Positions 17,866 through 25,616 of a stretch of DNA of 41,003 bases are shown here, one piece after another. The DNA is from Streptomyces tailanensis (GTDB lineage: Bacteria > Actinomycetota > Actinomycetes > Streptomycetales > Streptomycetaceae): positions 1-41,003 of the forward strand of contig NZ_VTHJ01000050.1 in the NCBI RefSeq assembly GCF_008386495.1, written 5' to 3'. The notes beneath the pieces are model-generated. The model was given only the letters and a program-made list of their open reading frames with translations, did no database searches and was not told the DNA's origin. Position 1 is the stretch's first letter. Every line of letters begins with the position of its first letter. Position numbers and translations under genes: made by a program.

Positions 17866-19029
17866 GTGGTGAAGGGACGGATGTCCGGGCCGGCGGTGGT
17901 GTGCGCGCTCGTGGCCGCCGTGCTGTTCGCCGTACTGCCCGTCGTGCCGTTCGCGGACGTGCCCGCCCGGGCGGCGGAGAAGCCGACCGTGACGCTTTCC
18001 AAGTCGCAGTCAGGGGCCGGTGGTTCGATCACCGTGACCGGCAGCGGATGGCGGTCCGAGGCGCTGCTGATGATCCTTGTCTGCGGCCAGGCCGAGCCGT
18101 CCCGGGGTGTGCCCGGGGGCACCGACTCCTGTGCCAACGCCGACGGCCGGGCCGTGACCGCCGACGACGAGGGCGACTTCAGCCGGAAGCTGCCGGTGGC
18201 CGAGCCGCCGGTACCCTGTCCGTGTGTCGTGCACGTCGCCACCATCACGGGCGAGAAGGCGGAGGCGTTCGCGGTCTTCCAGGTCGCCGGGCACTCGGTG
18301 GAGCCGTTGCCCCAGGAGGCGACCGGCGGGCGGCTGTCGGTCCTGACAGACACCCGGTTGAACGGTTCGAGCGGGCTGCTGACCTGGTTCGGCGCCCCGC
18401 CCGCCCGCGAGCTGGTCTTCACCGTCGGCAACGTCGGCACCTCACCCGTCGAGAACCCCGTCTTCCAAGTCGGCACCTCCCACGGGGTGTTCGCCCCGCA
18501 GTGGCAGGAACACCAGTGGAACGGCACGATCCAGCCGGGCCGCAAGGCACGCATCACCCTGCCGGTGGAGCTCGCCGCCGGGGCCCACGGCGACTACAGC
18601 GTCTCCCTCACCTACGGCGGCAAGGTCCTCGCCGAACACCCCTGGGGCGTGGGCCGCCCCTGGGGCGTCACCCTCTTCTGGCTGATGCTGTGCGTGGTCG
18701 TACCGGCCGCGCTGTTCCGCATCGGCATGGCGGTGGTGGACCGGGTACGGCCGGGGGGTACGACGCCGTCCAGACGAAGCGGCCGACGGCTCCCCGAACT
18801 CGCCTTCCGTCTGCCCCTGTTGGGCACGTCGAACGGCGCCCACTCCCGCACGACACCCAGCACGACCGCTCGTACGACCCCGACCTTGCCTTGGTTCACG
18901 CCGGACACCGATCCGGGGGCGACGGCGTCGGGGCAGCTCTCCGCACCGCAACACCCACCAGAGGAAAGCCCGACGACTCCGACGACCGAGACGAGTCAGA
19001 CGAGTCGGATCAGGAAGGGAAGCACGTGA
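17866..19029 (+). CDS. Membrane protein with neocarzinostatin-like domain
   Basis: A 387-residue protein with an N-terminal signal peptide (VVCALVAAVLFAVLPVVPFADVPARAA), an exported domain of about 110 residues resembling the neocarzinostatin apoprotein fold (KPTVTLSKSQSGAGGSITVTGSGWRSEALLMILVCGQ ... DSCANADGRAVTADDEGDFSRKLPV ... CPCVVHVATITGE), a second beta-rich region near 150-265, a membrane helix (WGVTLFWLMLCVVVPAALFRIG) near 272, and a Thr/Pro-rich cytoplasmic tail. The GTG at 17866 has GGGAG 7 nt upstream. It starts 33 bp after the first surface gene and its stop overlaps the next start by 4 nt. The fold call rests on pattern only; ligand and role are unknown. Confidence 0.75.
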   Translation: MVKGRMSGPAVVCALVAAVLFAVLPVVPFADVPARAAEKPTVTLSKSQSGAGGSITVTGSGWRSEALLMILVCGQAEPSRGVPGGTDSCANADGRAVTADDEGDFSRKLPVAEPPVPCPCVVHVATITGEKAEAFAVFQVAGHSVEPLPQEATGGRLSVLTDTRLNGSSGLLTWFGAPPARELVFTVGNVGTSPVENPVFQVGTSHGVFAPQWQEHQWNGTIQPGRKARITLPVELAAGAHGDYSVSLTYGGKVLAEHPWGVGRPWGVTLFWLMLCVVVPAALFRIGMAVVDRVRPGGTTPSRRSGRRLPELAFRLPLLGTSNGAHSRTTPSTTARTTPTLPWFTPDTDPGATASGQLSAPQHPPEESPTTPTTETSQTSRIRKGST

Positions 19030-20474
19030 GAGCCGTGAGAGCTGTGAGAGCACAGCGAAGAGCGAGTGCCCTCGGGGTCGCTTTGCTGCTCGGCGGGGCC
19101 GGGACCCTGCTCGGCGCGGCCGCGGTGCCGGCGTACGCGGCGGAGGTGGCGTTCGCGACGAAGTGCGTGCCGCCGGCGGCCTCGGGGCTGCCGCCCGTCG
19201 AGGGGACCACCAAGGTGGAGATCACCGCCCCACAGACGGCGAAGGTCGGCGAGGAGGTCGAAGTGGTGTGGAAGTTCGTCCAGGCGGCTTCCAAGAACCC
19301 CGACCTCATCGACCTGCCTGCCAACTCCGTCCAACCGAGCGGCAAGCTCAAGGCCGCCGGGGCACAGACCGCCGACATCGCGATGCTGGGGCCGCGCGAG
19401 AACCCCGCCATCCCCAAGGGCGGCGCCATGGCGCTGTCCGCCATGAAGGGCACCCTGAAACTGACGGCGCCCGGCGCGGTGACGCTGACGCCGGACGCGT
19501 ACACCATCGACGTCTTCACCACCAAGACCGAGTGCGCGCCGACCGCCCCGGTGACGGCCGCGGCCACCATCAACGTGACAGCGAGCGACGGGAGTACGGG
19601 TGGTGGGAGCGGCACCGGTGGTTCGAGCAGTACGAACGGGGGCTCGTCCGGCGGGAACACCGAGGGCGGGACGACCGAGGGCACGACGAACACCGGCGGC
19701 AACAGCAATGGCGGTACGAACACCGGCGGTACCAGCAATGGTGGTACGAACACCGGCGGCGGTGGCGATGACACCGGCGGTGGCGGCGGCTCGGGCGGCG
19801 GCGACGGGCAGACCGACTTCCCCGGCAAGGAGGTCAAGGTCCCGTACGACTGCAAGACGCCCATCGGCGACAAGAGTGTGACCTCGCCGGTGCAGATCGA
19901 CGCGAAGAAGGACGGGGAGAGCTACGACCTCACCGTCCAGTTCAAGAAGTCGGTGATGGACAGCCCGGCCGACATCCCCAAGGACTCGGTGAAGCCCTCC
20001 ATGGAGGTCGTCCTCGGCGGCGCCGACGAGGGGTCGGTCCACGTCGAGGGCCCGACAAACGCCGAGGACATCAAGGCGGGCGACCCCATGGAGATTCCCG
20101 ATCTCACCGGCACCTACAAGCCGGGCGCGACCGGTGAGTCCACGCTGGCCCCGGGTGTCCTGACCATCACCGCACTCGGTACGACCACGACGTGCACCCC
20201 GGCCGAGTCGCTGGTCTCACTCACCCTCGACACCACACAGCAGCCGGGCGGCGCCTCGGGCGGTTCCTCGTCATCCGGTTCGTCCGGTTCGTCCGGCACC
20301 GCGGCCGGTACGCCGGGTACGTCGAGCACCGCCTCCGGCGGCACGAGCGGAGGCCTCGCGGACACCGGCTCGGACGGCAGGGGCACGCTCAAGGCTCTGG
20401 CCCTCCTCGCGGGCACCACGGCTCTCCTCGGCGGCGCGATCTTCACGTTCATGCCGCGCCGGCACCTGCGCTGA
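19026..20474 (+). CDS. Cell-wall-anchored surface protein with LADTG sorting signal
   Basis: A 482-residue secreted protein: signal peptide (ASALGVALLLGGAGTLLGAAAVPAYA), a first beta-rich domain with two cysteines (FATKCVPP ... KTECAPT), a long Gly/Asn/Thr/Ser linker with repeats such as NGGTNTGGTS, a second domain homologous to the one in the LPQTG protein (VPYDCKTPIGDKSVTSPVQID ... TTTTCTPAESL), another Ser/Gly linker, then LADTG, a hydrophobic helix and RRHLR. LAXTG is the signal used by class E sortases, such as those that anchor chaplins in Streptomyces. The GTG at 19026 overlaps the previous stop (GTGA). Two in-frame GTGs 9 and 18 nt on are alternatives. It ends at a strong hairpin. Confidence 0.83.
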   Translation: MRAVRAVRAQRRASALGVALLLGGAGTLLGAAAVPAYAAEVAFATKCVPPAASGLPPVEGTTKVEITAPQTAKVGEEVEVVWKFVQAASKNPDLIDLPANSVQPSGKLKAAGAQTADIAMLGPRENPAIPKGGAMALSAMKGTLKLTAPGAVTLTPDAYTIDVFTTKTECAPTAPVTAAATINVTASDGSTGGGSGTGGSSSTNGGSSGGNTEGGTTEGTTNTGGNSNGGTNTGGTSNGGTNTGGGGDDTGGGGGSGGGDGQTDFPGKEVKVPYDCKTPIGDKSVTSPVQIDAKKDGESYDLTVQFKKSVMDSPADIPKDSVKPSMEVVLGGADEGSVHVEGPTNAEDIKAGDPMEIPDLTGTYKPGATGESTLAPGVLTITALGTTTTCTPAESLVSLTLDTTQQPGGASGGSSSSGSSGSSGTAAGTPGTSSTASGGTSGGLADTGSDGRGTLKALALLAGTTALLGGAIFTFMPRRHLR

Positions 20475-20480
20475 ACGTCC

Positions 20481-20516
20481 GAAGGGCTGCCGTACCCACG
20501 GGCACGGCAGCCCTTC
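20481..20516 (+). terminator. Terminator hairpin after the surface-protein operon
   Basis: GAAGGGCTGCCGT (20481-20493) pairs perfectly with ACGGCAGCCCTTC (20504-20516) around a 10-nt loop that can itself pair CCC with GGG. It lies 6 nt past the stop of the LADTG gene. There is no T-tract, as is common in Streptomyces. Confidence 0.85.
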
Positions 20517-20735
20517 AGCCGGGGCTTGAGAGGTGGATCACAGGTAAGAAGGGGGCTGTGACGCGGCCACCGCCGGAATTCCTCCGGACCTTCACCATCC
20601 CCACTCCGGATCGCCGCCGACTTCGATCACGCCCGGTGGAGGCCTGTCGGAGGTAAGAAATGCGCCGGAGAACGGTGTGAAGCGCGCTTGCCGATCACCC
20701 TCCACCTGCGGTTCTCGGCGGACTACCATCACTGC

Positions 20736-21413
20736 ATGACCCGTGTACTGCTCGCCGAGGACGACGCGTCCATCTCGGAGCCGCTGGCTCGCGCACTGCG
20801 CCGGGAGGGGTACGAGGTGGAGGTCCGCGAGGACGGCCCCACCGCGCTGGACGCCGGAATGCAGGGTGGTGTCGACCTGGTCGTCCTTGACCTGGGGCTT
20901 CCCGGTATGGACGGCCTGGAGGTGGCCCGCCGGCTGCGTGCCGAGGGCCACACCATCCCGATCCTCATCCTGACCGCGCGCGCCGACGAGGTGGACACCG
21001 TCGTCGGCCTCGACGCGGGCGCCGACGACTACGTCACCAAGCCCTTCCGGCTCGCCGAGCTGCTGGCCCGCGTCCGGGCCCTGCTCCGGCGCGGCGCCGC
21101 CGAGCCCCAGCAGCCGCCCGCCACGCACGGCGTCCGCATCGACGTCGAGTCCCACCGCGCCTGGATGGGCGACGAGGAACTCCAGCTCACGGCCAAGGAG
21201 TTCGACCTGCTGCGGGTGCTGGTGCGCGACGCGGGCCGGGTGGTCACCCGTGACCAGCTGATGCGCGAGGTCTGGGACACGACGTGGTGGTCGTCGACGA
21301 AGACGTTGGACATGCACATCTCCTGGCTCCGCAAGAAGCTGGGCGACGACGCGGCGAACCCGCGCTACATCGCGACGGTACGAGGGGTCGGCTTCCGCTT
21401 CGAGAAGAACTGA
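20736..21413 (+). CDS. OmpR/PhoB-family response regulator
   Basis: A 225-residue two-component response regulator. The receiver domain (1-120) has acidic pocket residues in LLAEDD, phosphoacceptor Asp52 in VVLDLGLPGMDG, Thr80 in LILTARA and Lys102 in VTKPF. The C-terminal winged helix ends with TLDMHISWLRKKLGDDAANPRYIATVRGVGFRF. No ribosome site precedes the ATG at 20736; TACCAT at 20724-20729 ends 6 nt before it, so the mRNA may be leaderless. The partner kinase gene lies 280 bp downstream, separated by a dispersed repeat. The stimulus and target genes cannot be read from the sequence. Confidence 0.94.
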   Translation: MTRVLLAEDDASISEPLARALRREGYEVEVREDGPTALDAGMQGGVDLVVLDLGLPGMDGLEVARRLRAEGHTIPILILTARADEVDTVVGLDAGADDYVTKPFRLAELLARVRALLRRGAAEPQQPPATHGVRIDVESHRAWMGDEELQLTAKEFDLLRVLVRDAGRVVTRDQLMREVWDTTWWSSTKTLDMHISWLRKKLGDDAANPRYIATVRGVGFRFEKN

Positions 21414-21455
21414 GGCGTGGCCGTCCCAGCCGCGGGCAGTCGTGCGGTGGGGCGG

Positions 21456-21612
21456 CTACCCACCCCGCTGTCGTAGCCGCGGGCAATCGTGCCGCTGGGG
21501 CGATGGGGGCACCTGCCGCTCATGGGGGTCCCTCCCGCTCGAGCGAAGTCGAGAGTGGGGGAGGGTGGGCGCAGCGGCACCCTGCACGCGCCGGTAAGCG
21601 AAACCCGCCCCC
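21456..21612 (-). repeat. Dispersed repeat element, copy 2, between regulator and kinase
   Basis: Inverted relative to the copy at 8437-8562, with the best-matching core at 21521-21574. It fills most of the 280-bp gap between the response regulator and its kinase. Part of it is also duplicated locally: AGCCGCGGGCAGTCGTGC (21428-21445) and AGCCGCGGGCAATCGTGC (21475-21492) are direct repeats 47 bp apart. Confidence 0.78.
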
Positions 21613-21693
21613 GCCCAGCCCCGGCCCCGGGTGCCGCACATGGCAAAGGCACACTGGACCATGTAAAACACCCCGCCCGCCCGGAGGGCAACC

Positions 21694-22962
21694 GTGCGTC
21701 GCCGCCTCATTCAGTCCACCCTCGCCGTAGTCCTCGTGGTCATCGCGGTCTTCGGCCTCTCCCTCGTCATCGTCGAGACCCGCACGATCAGCAACAGCGC
21801 CCAGGAACAGGTCGAATCCGAGGCGGTGCAGCTGACGAGCATCGTGGACAGCCGCATCATCGGCGACGAACGCATCACGGCCAAGGTCCTCCGCGACCAG
21901 GTCGGCGACGACCGCTACGCCCGTATCGAGATCCCCGGCCAGCCCCCGATCGAGATCGGCGAGAAGCCCACCGGTGACGTCATCCGCCACCAGGCCACGG
22001 GCGAGAAGAACGAGATCGTCACGGTCGAGGAGTCCCGTTCGGCGGTGAGCCGCGAAGTCGGCCGTACGCTGCTGATCATCGCGGCGGTCGCCCTGCTCGC
22101 CGTTGTCGCCGCCGTCCTCCTCGCCGTACGCCAGGCCAACCGCCTCGCCTCCCCCCTCACCGACCTCGCCGAGACCGCCGAACGCCTCGGCTCCGGCGAC
22201 CCGCGGCCCCGCCACAAGCGGTACGGCGTCCCGGAGCTGGACCGGGTCGCGGATGTGCTGGACTCCTCCGCCGAGCGCATCGGCCGCATGCTGACCGCCG
22301 AGCGGCGCCTCGCGGCGGACGCCTCCCATCAGCTGCGTACACCGTTGACCGCGCTGTCCATGCGGCTGGAGGAGATCACCCTCACCGACGACCCGGCCAC
22401 GGTGAAGGAGGAGGCGCACATCGCGCTGACCCAGGTGGAACGGCTGACGGACGTCGTGGAGCGGCTCCTCACCAACTCCCGTGATCCGCGCAACGGTTCG
22501 GCCGTCTCCTTCGAGCTCGACGAGGTCATCAAGCAGCAGCTGGAGGAGTGGCGCCCGGCCTACCGCAGCGCCGGCCGTGCCGTCGTCAGCTCCGGCAAGC
22601 GGCACCTTCAGGCTGTGGGCACGCCCGGCGCGGTCGCACAGGTGCTGGCCGCGTTGATCGAGAACTCGCTCATGCACGGTGGCGGCACGGTGGCGTTGCG
22701 CACTCGCGTGACCGGGAACCAGGCGGTGATCGAGGTCACCGACGAAGGGCCCGGTGTTCCCGCCGACCTCGGGGCGCGGATCTTCGAGCGGGCGATCAGT
22801 GGGCGCAACTCCACGGGGATCGGGCTCGCCGTCGCCCGCGACCTTGCGGAGGCCGACGGGGGGCGCCTGGAGCTGCTCCAGGCGAAGCCGCCGGTGTTCG
22901 CGTTGTTCCTGTCGCGGACGCCGAAAATGCCGTCAGGTGTGGAGGAACGGCCGGTTCGGTAA
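21694..22962 (+). CDS. Membrane sensor histidine kinase
   Basis: A 422-residue class I histidine kinase. It has two membrane helices (about 7-27 and 124-146) enclosing a roughly 95-residue extracellular sensor, a HAMP-like linker (RQANRLASPLTDLAETAERLGSGD), an H-box with His212 (ADASHQLRTPLTAL), the N-box LIENSLMHGG, G1 DEGPGVP and G2 GIGLAVARDLAEADGG. It should autophosphorylate at His212 and pass the phosphate to the response regulator encoded just upstream. The GTG at 21694 has GGAGGG 6 nt upstream. The repeat between the pair may have separated an ancestral tight operon. A copy of the 3'-flanking repeat follows its stop codon. Confidence 0.94.
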   Translation: MRRRLIQSTLAVVLVVIAVFGLSLVIVETRTISNSAQEQVESEAVQLTSIVDSRIIGDERITAKVLRDQVGDDRYARIEIPGQPPIEIGEKPTGDVIRHQATGEKNEIVTVEESRSAVSREVGRTLLIIAAVALLAVVAAVLLAVRQANRLASPLTDLAETAERLGSGDPRPRHKRYGVPELDRVADVLDSSAERIGRMLTAERRLAADASHQLRTPLTALSMRLEEITLTDDPATVKEEAHIALTQVERLTDVVERLLTNSRDPRNGSAVSFELDEVIKQQLEEWRPAYRSAGRAVVSSGKRHLQAVGTPGAVAQVLAALIENSLMHGGGTVALRTRVTGNQAVIEVTDEGPGVPADLGARIFERAISGRNSTGIGLAVARDLAEADGGRLELLQAKPPVFALFLSRTPKMPSGVEERPVR

Positions 22963-22997
22963 GGGTTCGCCATGGCGCCGTAGCTCCGGGGCGTAAT

Positions 22998-23088
22998 TGC
23001 GCGACTGCGGGTCTGATGTGGTTGCTCGCGCCCACGCGGCGGAGCCGCAAATCGATACAGCCCCGCGCCCCTTCAGGGCGCGCTGTCC
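22998..23088 (+). repeat. Dispersed 3'-flanking repeat, copy D
   Basis: Full copy 35-40 nt after the kinase stop codon and in the same direction: GACTGCGGGTCTGATGTGG, TTGCTCGCGCCCACGCGG, the hairpin GCGGCGGAGCCGC, AAATCGATACAGC and CCCCGCGCCCC. The 22976-22997 region also resembles the start of copy C (GCGCCGTAG, then a G-rich run). Confidence 0.88.
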
Positions 23089-23661
23089 TCAGTGGCGTTC
23101 GTAAGGTGCCGTTGATCGTTTCACCGCACCCCCTGTAAGGGCGGGTGGGTGGGCCGACTCCGTTTCGAGGAACGATTCCGCGCGTGCCACCGCCGCTCGC
23201 GCGGGCAGTGCGCGGAACACCCACGTGCGGTACGACCAGAAGCGGAAGAGGGTCGCGATGCCGATGCCGAGGAACTTGAAGATGTTGCTCTGCAACGGGC
23301 TGTCCCAGTCGAAGCCGTACGTCGCCGTGTAGAGGACGCCGTTCTCGATCACCAAACCCACCGCGCTGAACAGCAGGAAGAGGGACATCTCCTTCGTACG
23401 GCCGCTCTTGTCGCGGTCCCGGTACGTGAAGTAGCGGAAACCGACGTAGTTGAAGGCGATGGCGACGACCGTGGCGATGACGCTGGCCCGCACCACCTGA
23501 AGGTCGGTGACGTGCCGTACAAGGTTGAACACGGCGAGGTTCACCAGCAGCCCCGCACCGCCCACCGCCCCGAACTTGACGACCTCACGTACGAACTGGT
23601 CGATCCGTCGGCGCAGGACGCCGCGGGGCTTCCCATGAGGCCCCGAGGTGGTACTTCCCAT
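23089..23661 (-). CDS. GtrA-family membrane protein
   Basis: A 190-residue protein of the GtrA/DPMS-TM family with four membrane helices (VVKFGAVGGAGLLVNLAVFNLV, VIATVVAIAFNYVGFRYFTY, MSLFLLFSAVGLVIENGVLY, IFKFLGIGIATLFRFWSYRTWVF). Such proteins are thought to help move lipid-linked sugars across the membrane for envelope polysaccharide or glycoprotein synthesis. The signature FNYVGFRYFTYRDR is present. I start at the ATG at 23661; GGGGG lies about 10 nt upstream. The protein ends with a short polar tail. It diverges from purK with about 200 bp between them. A dedicated glycosyltransferase partner is not adjacent; the LCP and GT2 genes lie about 14 kb away. Confidence 0.88.
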   Translation of the reverse strand: MGSTTSGPHGKPRGVLRRRIDQFVREVVKFGAVGGAGLLVNLAVFNLVRHVTDLQVVRASVIATVVAIAFNYVGFRYFTYRDRDKSGRTKEMSLFLLFSAVGLVIENGVLYTATYGFDWDSPLQSNIFKFLGIGIATLFRFWSYRTWVFRALPARAAVARAESFLETESAHPPALTGGAVKRSTAPYERH

Positions 23662-23729
23662 CGTGCGCGGCCCCCGTCGCTCGTTCGGTCTGTTATGTCC
23701 GAAGTGAGTTGATCTTCGGTCGAAAATCA

Positions 23730-23788
23730 CTGGTTCAGCCATGCTAACCAGCTCCCCTTGGCAATGCCTGTGGGGCTGCTCACAGCCC
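23730..23788. promoter_or_regulatory. Two inverted repeats between gtrA-like gene and purK
   Basis: CTGGTT (23730-23735) with AACCAG (23746-23751), spacer 10, and GGGCTG (23773-23778) with CAGCCC (23783-23788), spacer 4. Either could be a regulator site for the divergent promoters. Confidence 0.35.
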
Positions 23789-23862
23789 GGGCCCAGGGCG
23801 GAAAAGGCGGGGGAAACCGGACACCCGGGAGTGGCCGATTCCGCGGCCGATACCCTGGGGGT

Positions 23863-25023
23863 GTGACGTTCCCGGTAGTCGGCATGGTCGGCGGGGGGCA
23901 GCTCGCTCGTATGACACACGAGGCGGGCATCCCGCTCGGCATCAGGTTCAAGCTTCTCAGTGACACCCCTCAGGATTCCGCGGCGCAGGTGGTGAGCGAT
24001 GTCGTCATCGGCGACTATCGCGACCTCGCCACGCTCCGTGCGTTCGCGCAGGGCTGCGACGTGATCACCTTCGATCACGAACACGTACCCACAGAGCATC
24101 TACGGGCCCTGGAGGCGGACGGCATCCCCGTACGCCCGGGCCCGGACGCTCTGCAGCACGCCCAGGACAAGGGCGTGATGCGGGCGAGGCTCGACGCGAT
24201 CGGCGTCCCGTGCCCCCGGCACCGGATCGTCGCCGATCCGGCGGATGTGGCGGCCTTCGCCGCCGAGGGGCTCCCCGAAGGGGCCGAGGGCTACGGATTT
24301 CCGGTCATCCTCAAGACCGTCCGCGGCGGCTACGATGGCAAGGGCGTGTGGGTCGTCCGCTCGGCCGAGGACGCCGCCGAGCCGTTCCGCGCCGGCGTCC
24401 CGGTCCTCGCCGAGGAGAAGGTCGACTTCGTACGGGAGCTGGCCGCGAACGTCGTACGGTCCCCGCACGGCCAGGCCGTGGCGTACCCGGTGGTCGAGTC
24501 CCGGCAGGTCGACGGCGTCTGCGACACGGTCATCGCGCCCGCCCCCGACCTGGACGAGGCGCTCGCCCTCCGCGCCGAGGAGATGGCCCTGCGCATCGCG
24601 AAGGAGCTGGACGTCGTCGGTCACCTCGCCGTCGAGCTGTTCCAGACCCGCGACGGCCGCATCCTCGTCAACGAGCTCGCCATGCGCCCCCACAACTCGG
24701 GCCACTGGACCCAGGACGGCGCGATCACCAGCCAGTTCGCCAACCACGTACGGGCCGTTCTCGACCTGCCACTGGGTGACCCGCGCCCGCGTGCGCCGTG
24801 GACCGTCATGGTCAACGTCCTCGGCGGTGACTACCCCGACATGTACTCCGCGTACCTGCACTGCATGGCCCGCGACCCCCAGCTCAAGATCCACATGTAC
24901 GGCAAGGACGTGAAGCCCGGCCGCAAGGTCGGCCACGTCAACACCTACGGCGACGACCTCGACGACGTGCTGGACCGCGCCCGTCACGCCGCCGGTTACC
25001 TGAGAGGCACGATCACCGAATGA
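23863..25023 (+). CDS. purK: N5-carboxyaminoimidazole ribonucleotide synthase
   Basis: A 386-residue ATP-grasp enzyme that makes N5-CAIR from AIR, bicarbonate and ATP in purine synthesis. Family residues include VGMVGGGQLARM at the start, DVITFDHEHVPTEHL, ILKTVRGGYDGKGVWVV, the ATP-grasp LAEEKVDFVRELA, VELFQTRDGRILVNELAMRPHNSGHWTQDG, and NVLGGDYPDM. I start at the GTG at 23863 because the family motif begins six residues later. TACCCT (23851-23856) ends 6 nt before it and no ribosome site is visible, so this may be a leaderless transcript. It overlaps purE by 4 nt. Confidence 0.96.
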   Translation: MTFPVVGMVGGGQLARMTHEAGIPLGIRFKLLSDTPQDSAAQVVSDVVIGDYRDLATLRAFAQGCDVITFDHEHVPTEHLRALEADGIPVRPGPDALQHAQDKGVMRARLDAIGVPCPRHRIVADPADVAAFAAEGLPEGAEGYGFPVILKTVRGGYDGKGVWVVRSAEDAAEPFRAGVPVLAEEKVDFVRELAANVVRSPHGQAVAYPVVESRQVDGVCDTVIAPAPDLDEALALRAEEMALRIAKELDVVGHLAVELFQTRDGRILVNELAMRPHNSGHWTQDGAITSQFANHVRAVLDLPLGDPRPRAPWTVMVNVLGGDYPDMYSAYLHCMARDPQLKIHMYGKDVKPGRKVGHVNTYGDDLDDVLDRARHAAGYLRGTITE

Positions 25024-25544
25024 GCCCCGTCGTTGGCATTGTCATGGGGTCGGACTCCGACTGGCCCGTCATGGAGGCCGCCGCTCAGGCCCTCGACGAG
25101 TTCGAGATTGAGTTCGAGGTCGACGTCGTCTCCGCGCACCGGATGCCGCGCGAGATGGTCGCGTACGGCGAGGAGGCCGCGGACCGGGGGATCAAGGTGA
25201 TCATCGCGGGTGCGGGCGGCGCCGCCCATCTGCCCGGCATGCTCGCCTCCGTCACCCCGCTCCCGGTCATCGGCGTCCCCGTGCCGCTGAAGTACCTCGA
25301 CGGAATGGACTCCCTGCTGTCGATCGTGCAGATGCCGGCCGGTGTGCCCGTCGCGACCGTCTCCGTCGCCGGCGCCCGCAACGCCGGTCTGCTCGCCGCC
25401 CGCATCCTGGCCACCCAGGACGAGGAACTCCTCGGCCGTATGCGGGAGTTCCAACAGGAGCTGAACGACCAGGCCACCGAGAAGGGCAAGCGCCTGCGCG
25501 CCAAGGTCGAGGGCACCGACAACGGCTTCGGCTTCGGCAAGTGA
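25020..25544 (+). CDS. purE: N5-carboxyaminoimidazole ribonucleotide mutase
   Basis: A 174-residue class I PurE, which moves the carboxyl group of N5-CAIR to give CAIR. The PurE landmarks are all present: VGIVMGSDSDWPVMEAA, VVSAHRMPREMVAYGEEA, VIIAGAGGAAHLPGMLAS, PVIGVPVPLKYLDGMDSLLSIVQMPAGVPVATVSVAGARNAGLLAARIL. The ATG at 25020 overlaps the purK stop (ATGA), so the two are translationally coupled. The last 20 or so residues form a Lys-rich tail. A degenerate tandem repeat (GTGACCGAG-like units) follows the stop codon. Confidence 0.97.
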   Translation: MSPVVGIVMGSDSDWPVMEAAAQALDEFEIEFEVDVVSAHRMPREMVAYGEEAADRGIKVIIAGAGGAAHLPGMLASVTPLPVIGVPVPLKYLDGMDSLLSIVQMPAGVPVATVSVAGARNAGLLAARILATQDEELLGRMREFQQELNDQATEKGKRLRAKVEGTDNGFGFGK

Positions 25545-25589
25545 CCGAGTGGTCGACCGAGTAGTGACCGAGCAGTGACCGATTAGTCG
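25542..25589. repeat. Degenerate 11-12 bp tandem repeat after purE
   Basis: Four imperfect units of the type GTGACCGAGTG, GTCGACCGAGTA, GTGACCGAGCA and GTGACCGATTA start at the purE stop codon and run up to the first candidate start codon of the dipeptidase gene. Confidence 0.55.
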
Positions 25590-25616
25590 ATGAGCAAGGC
25601 GGGGGAGACGGGGGAA

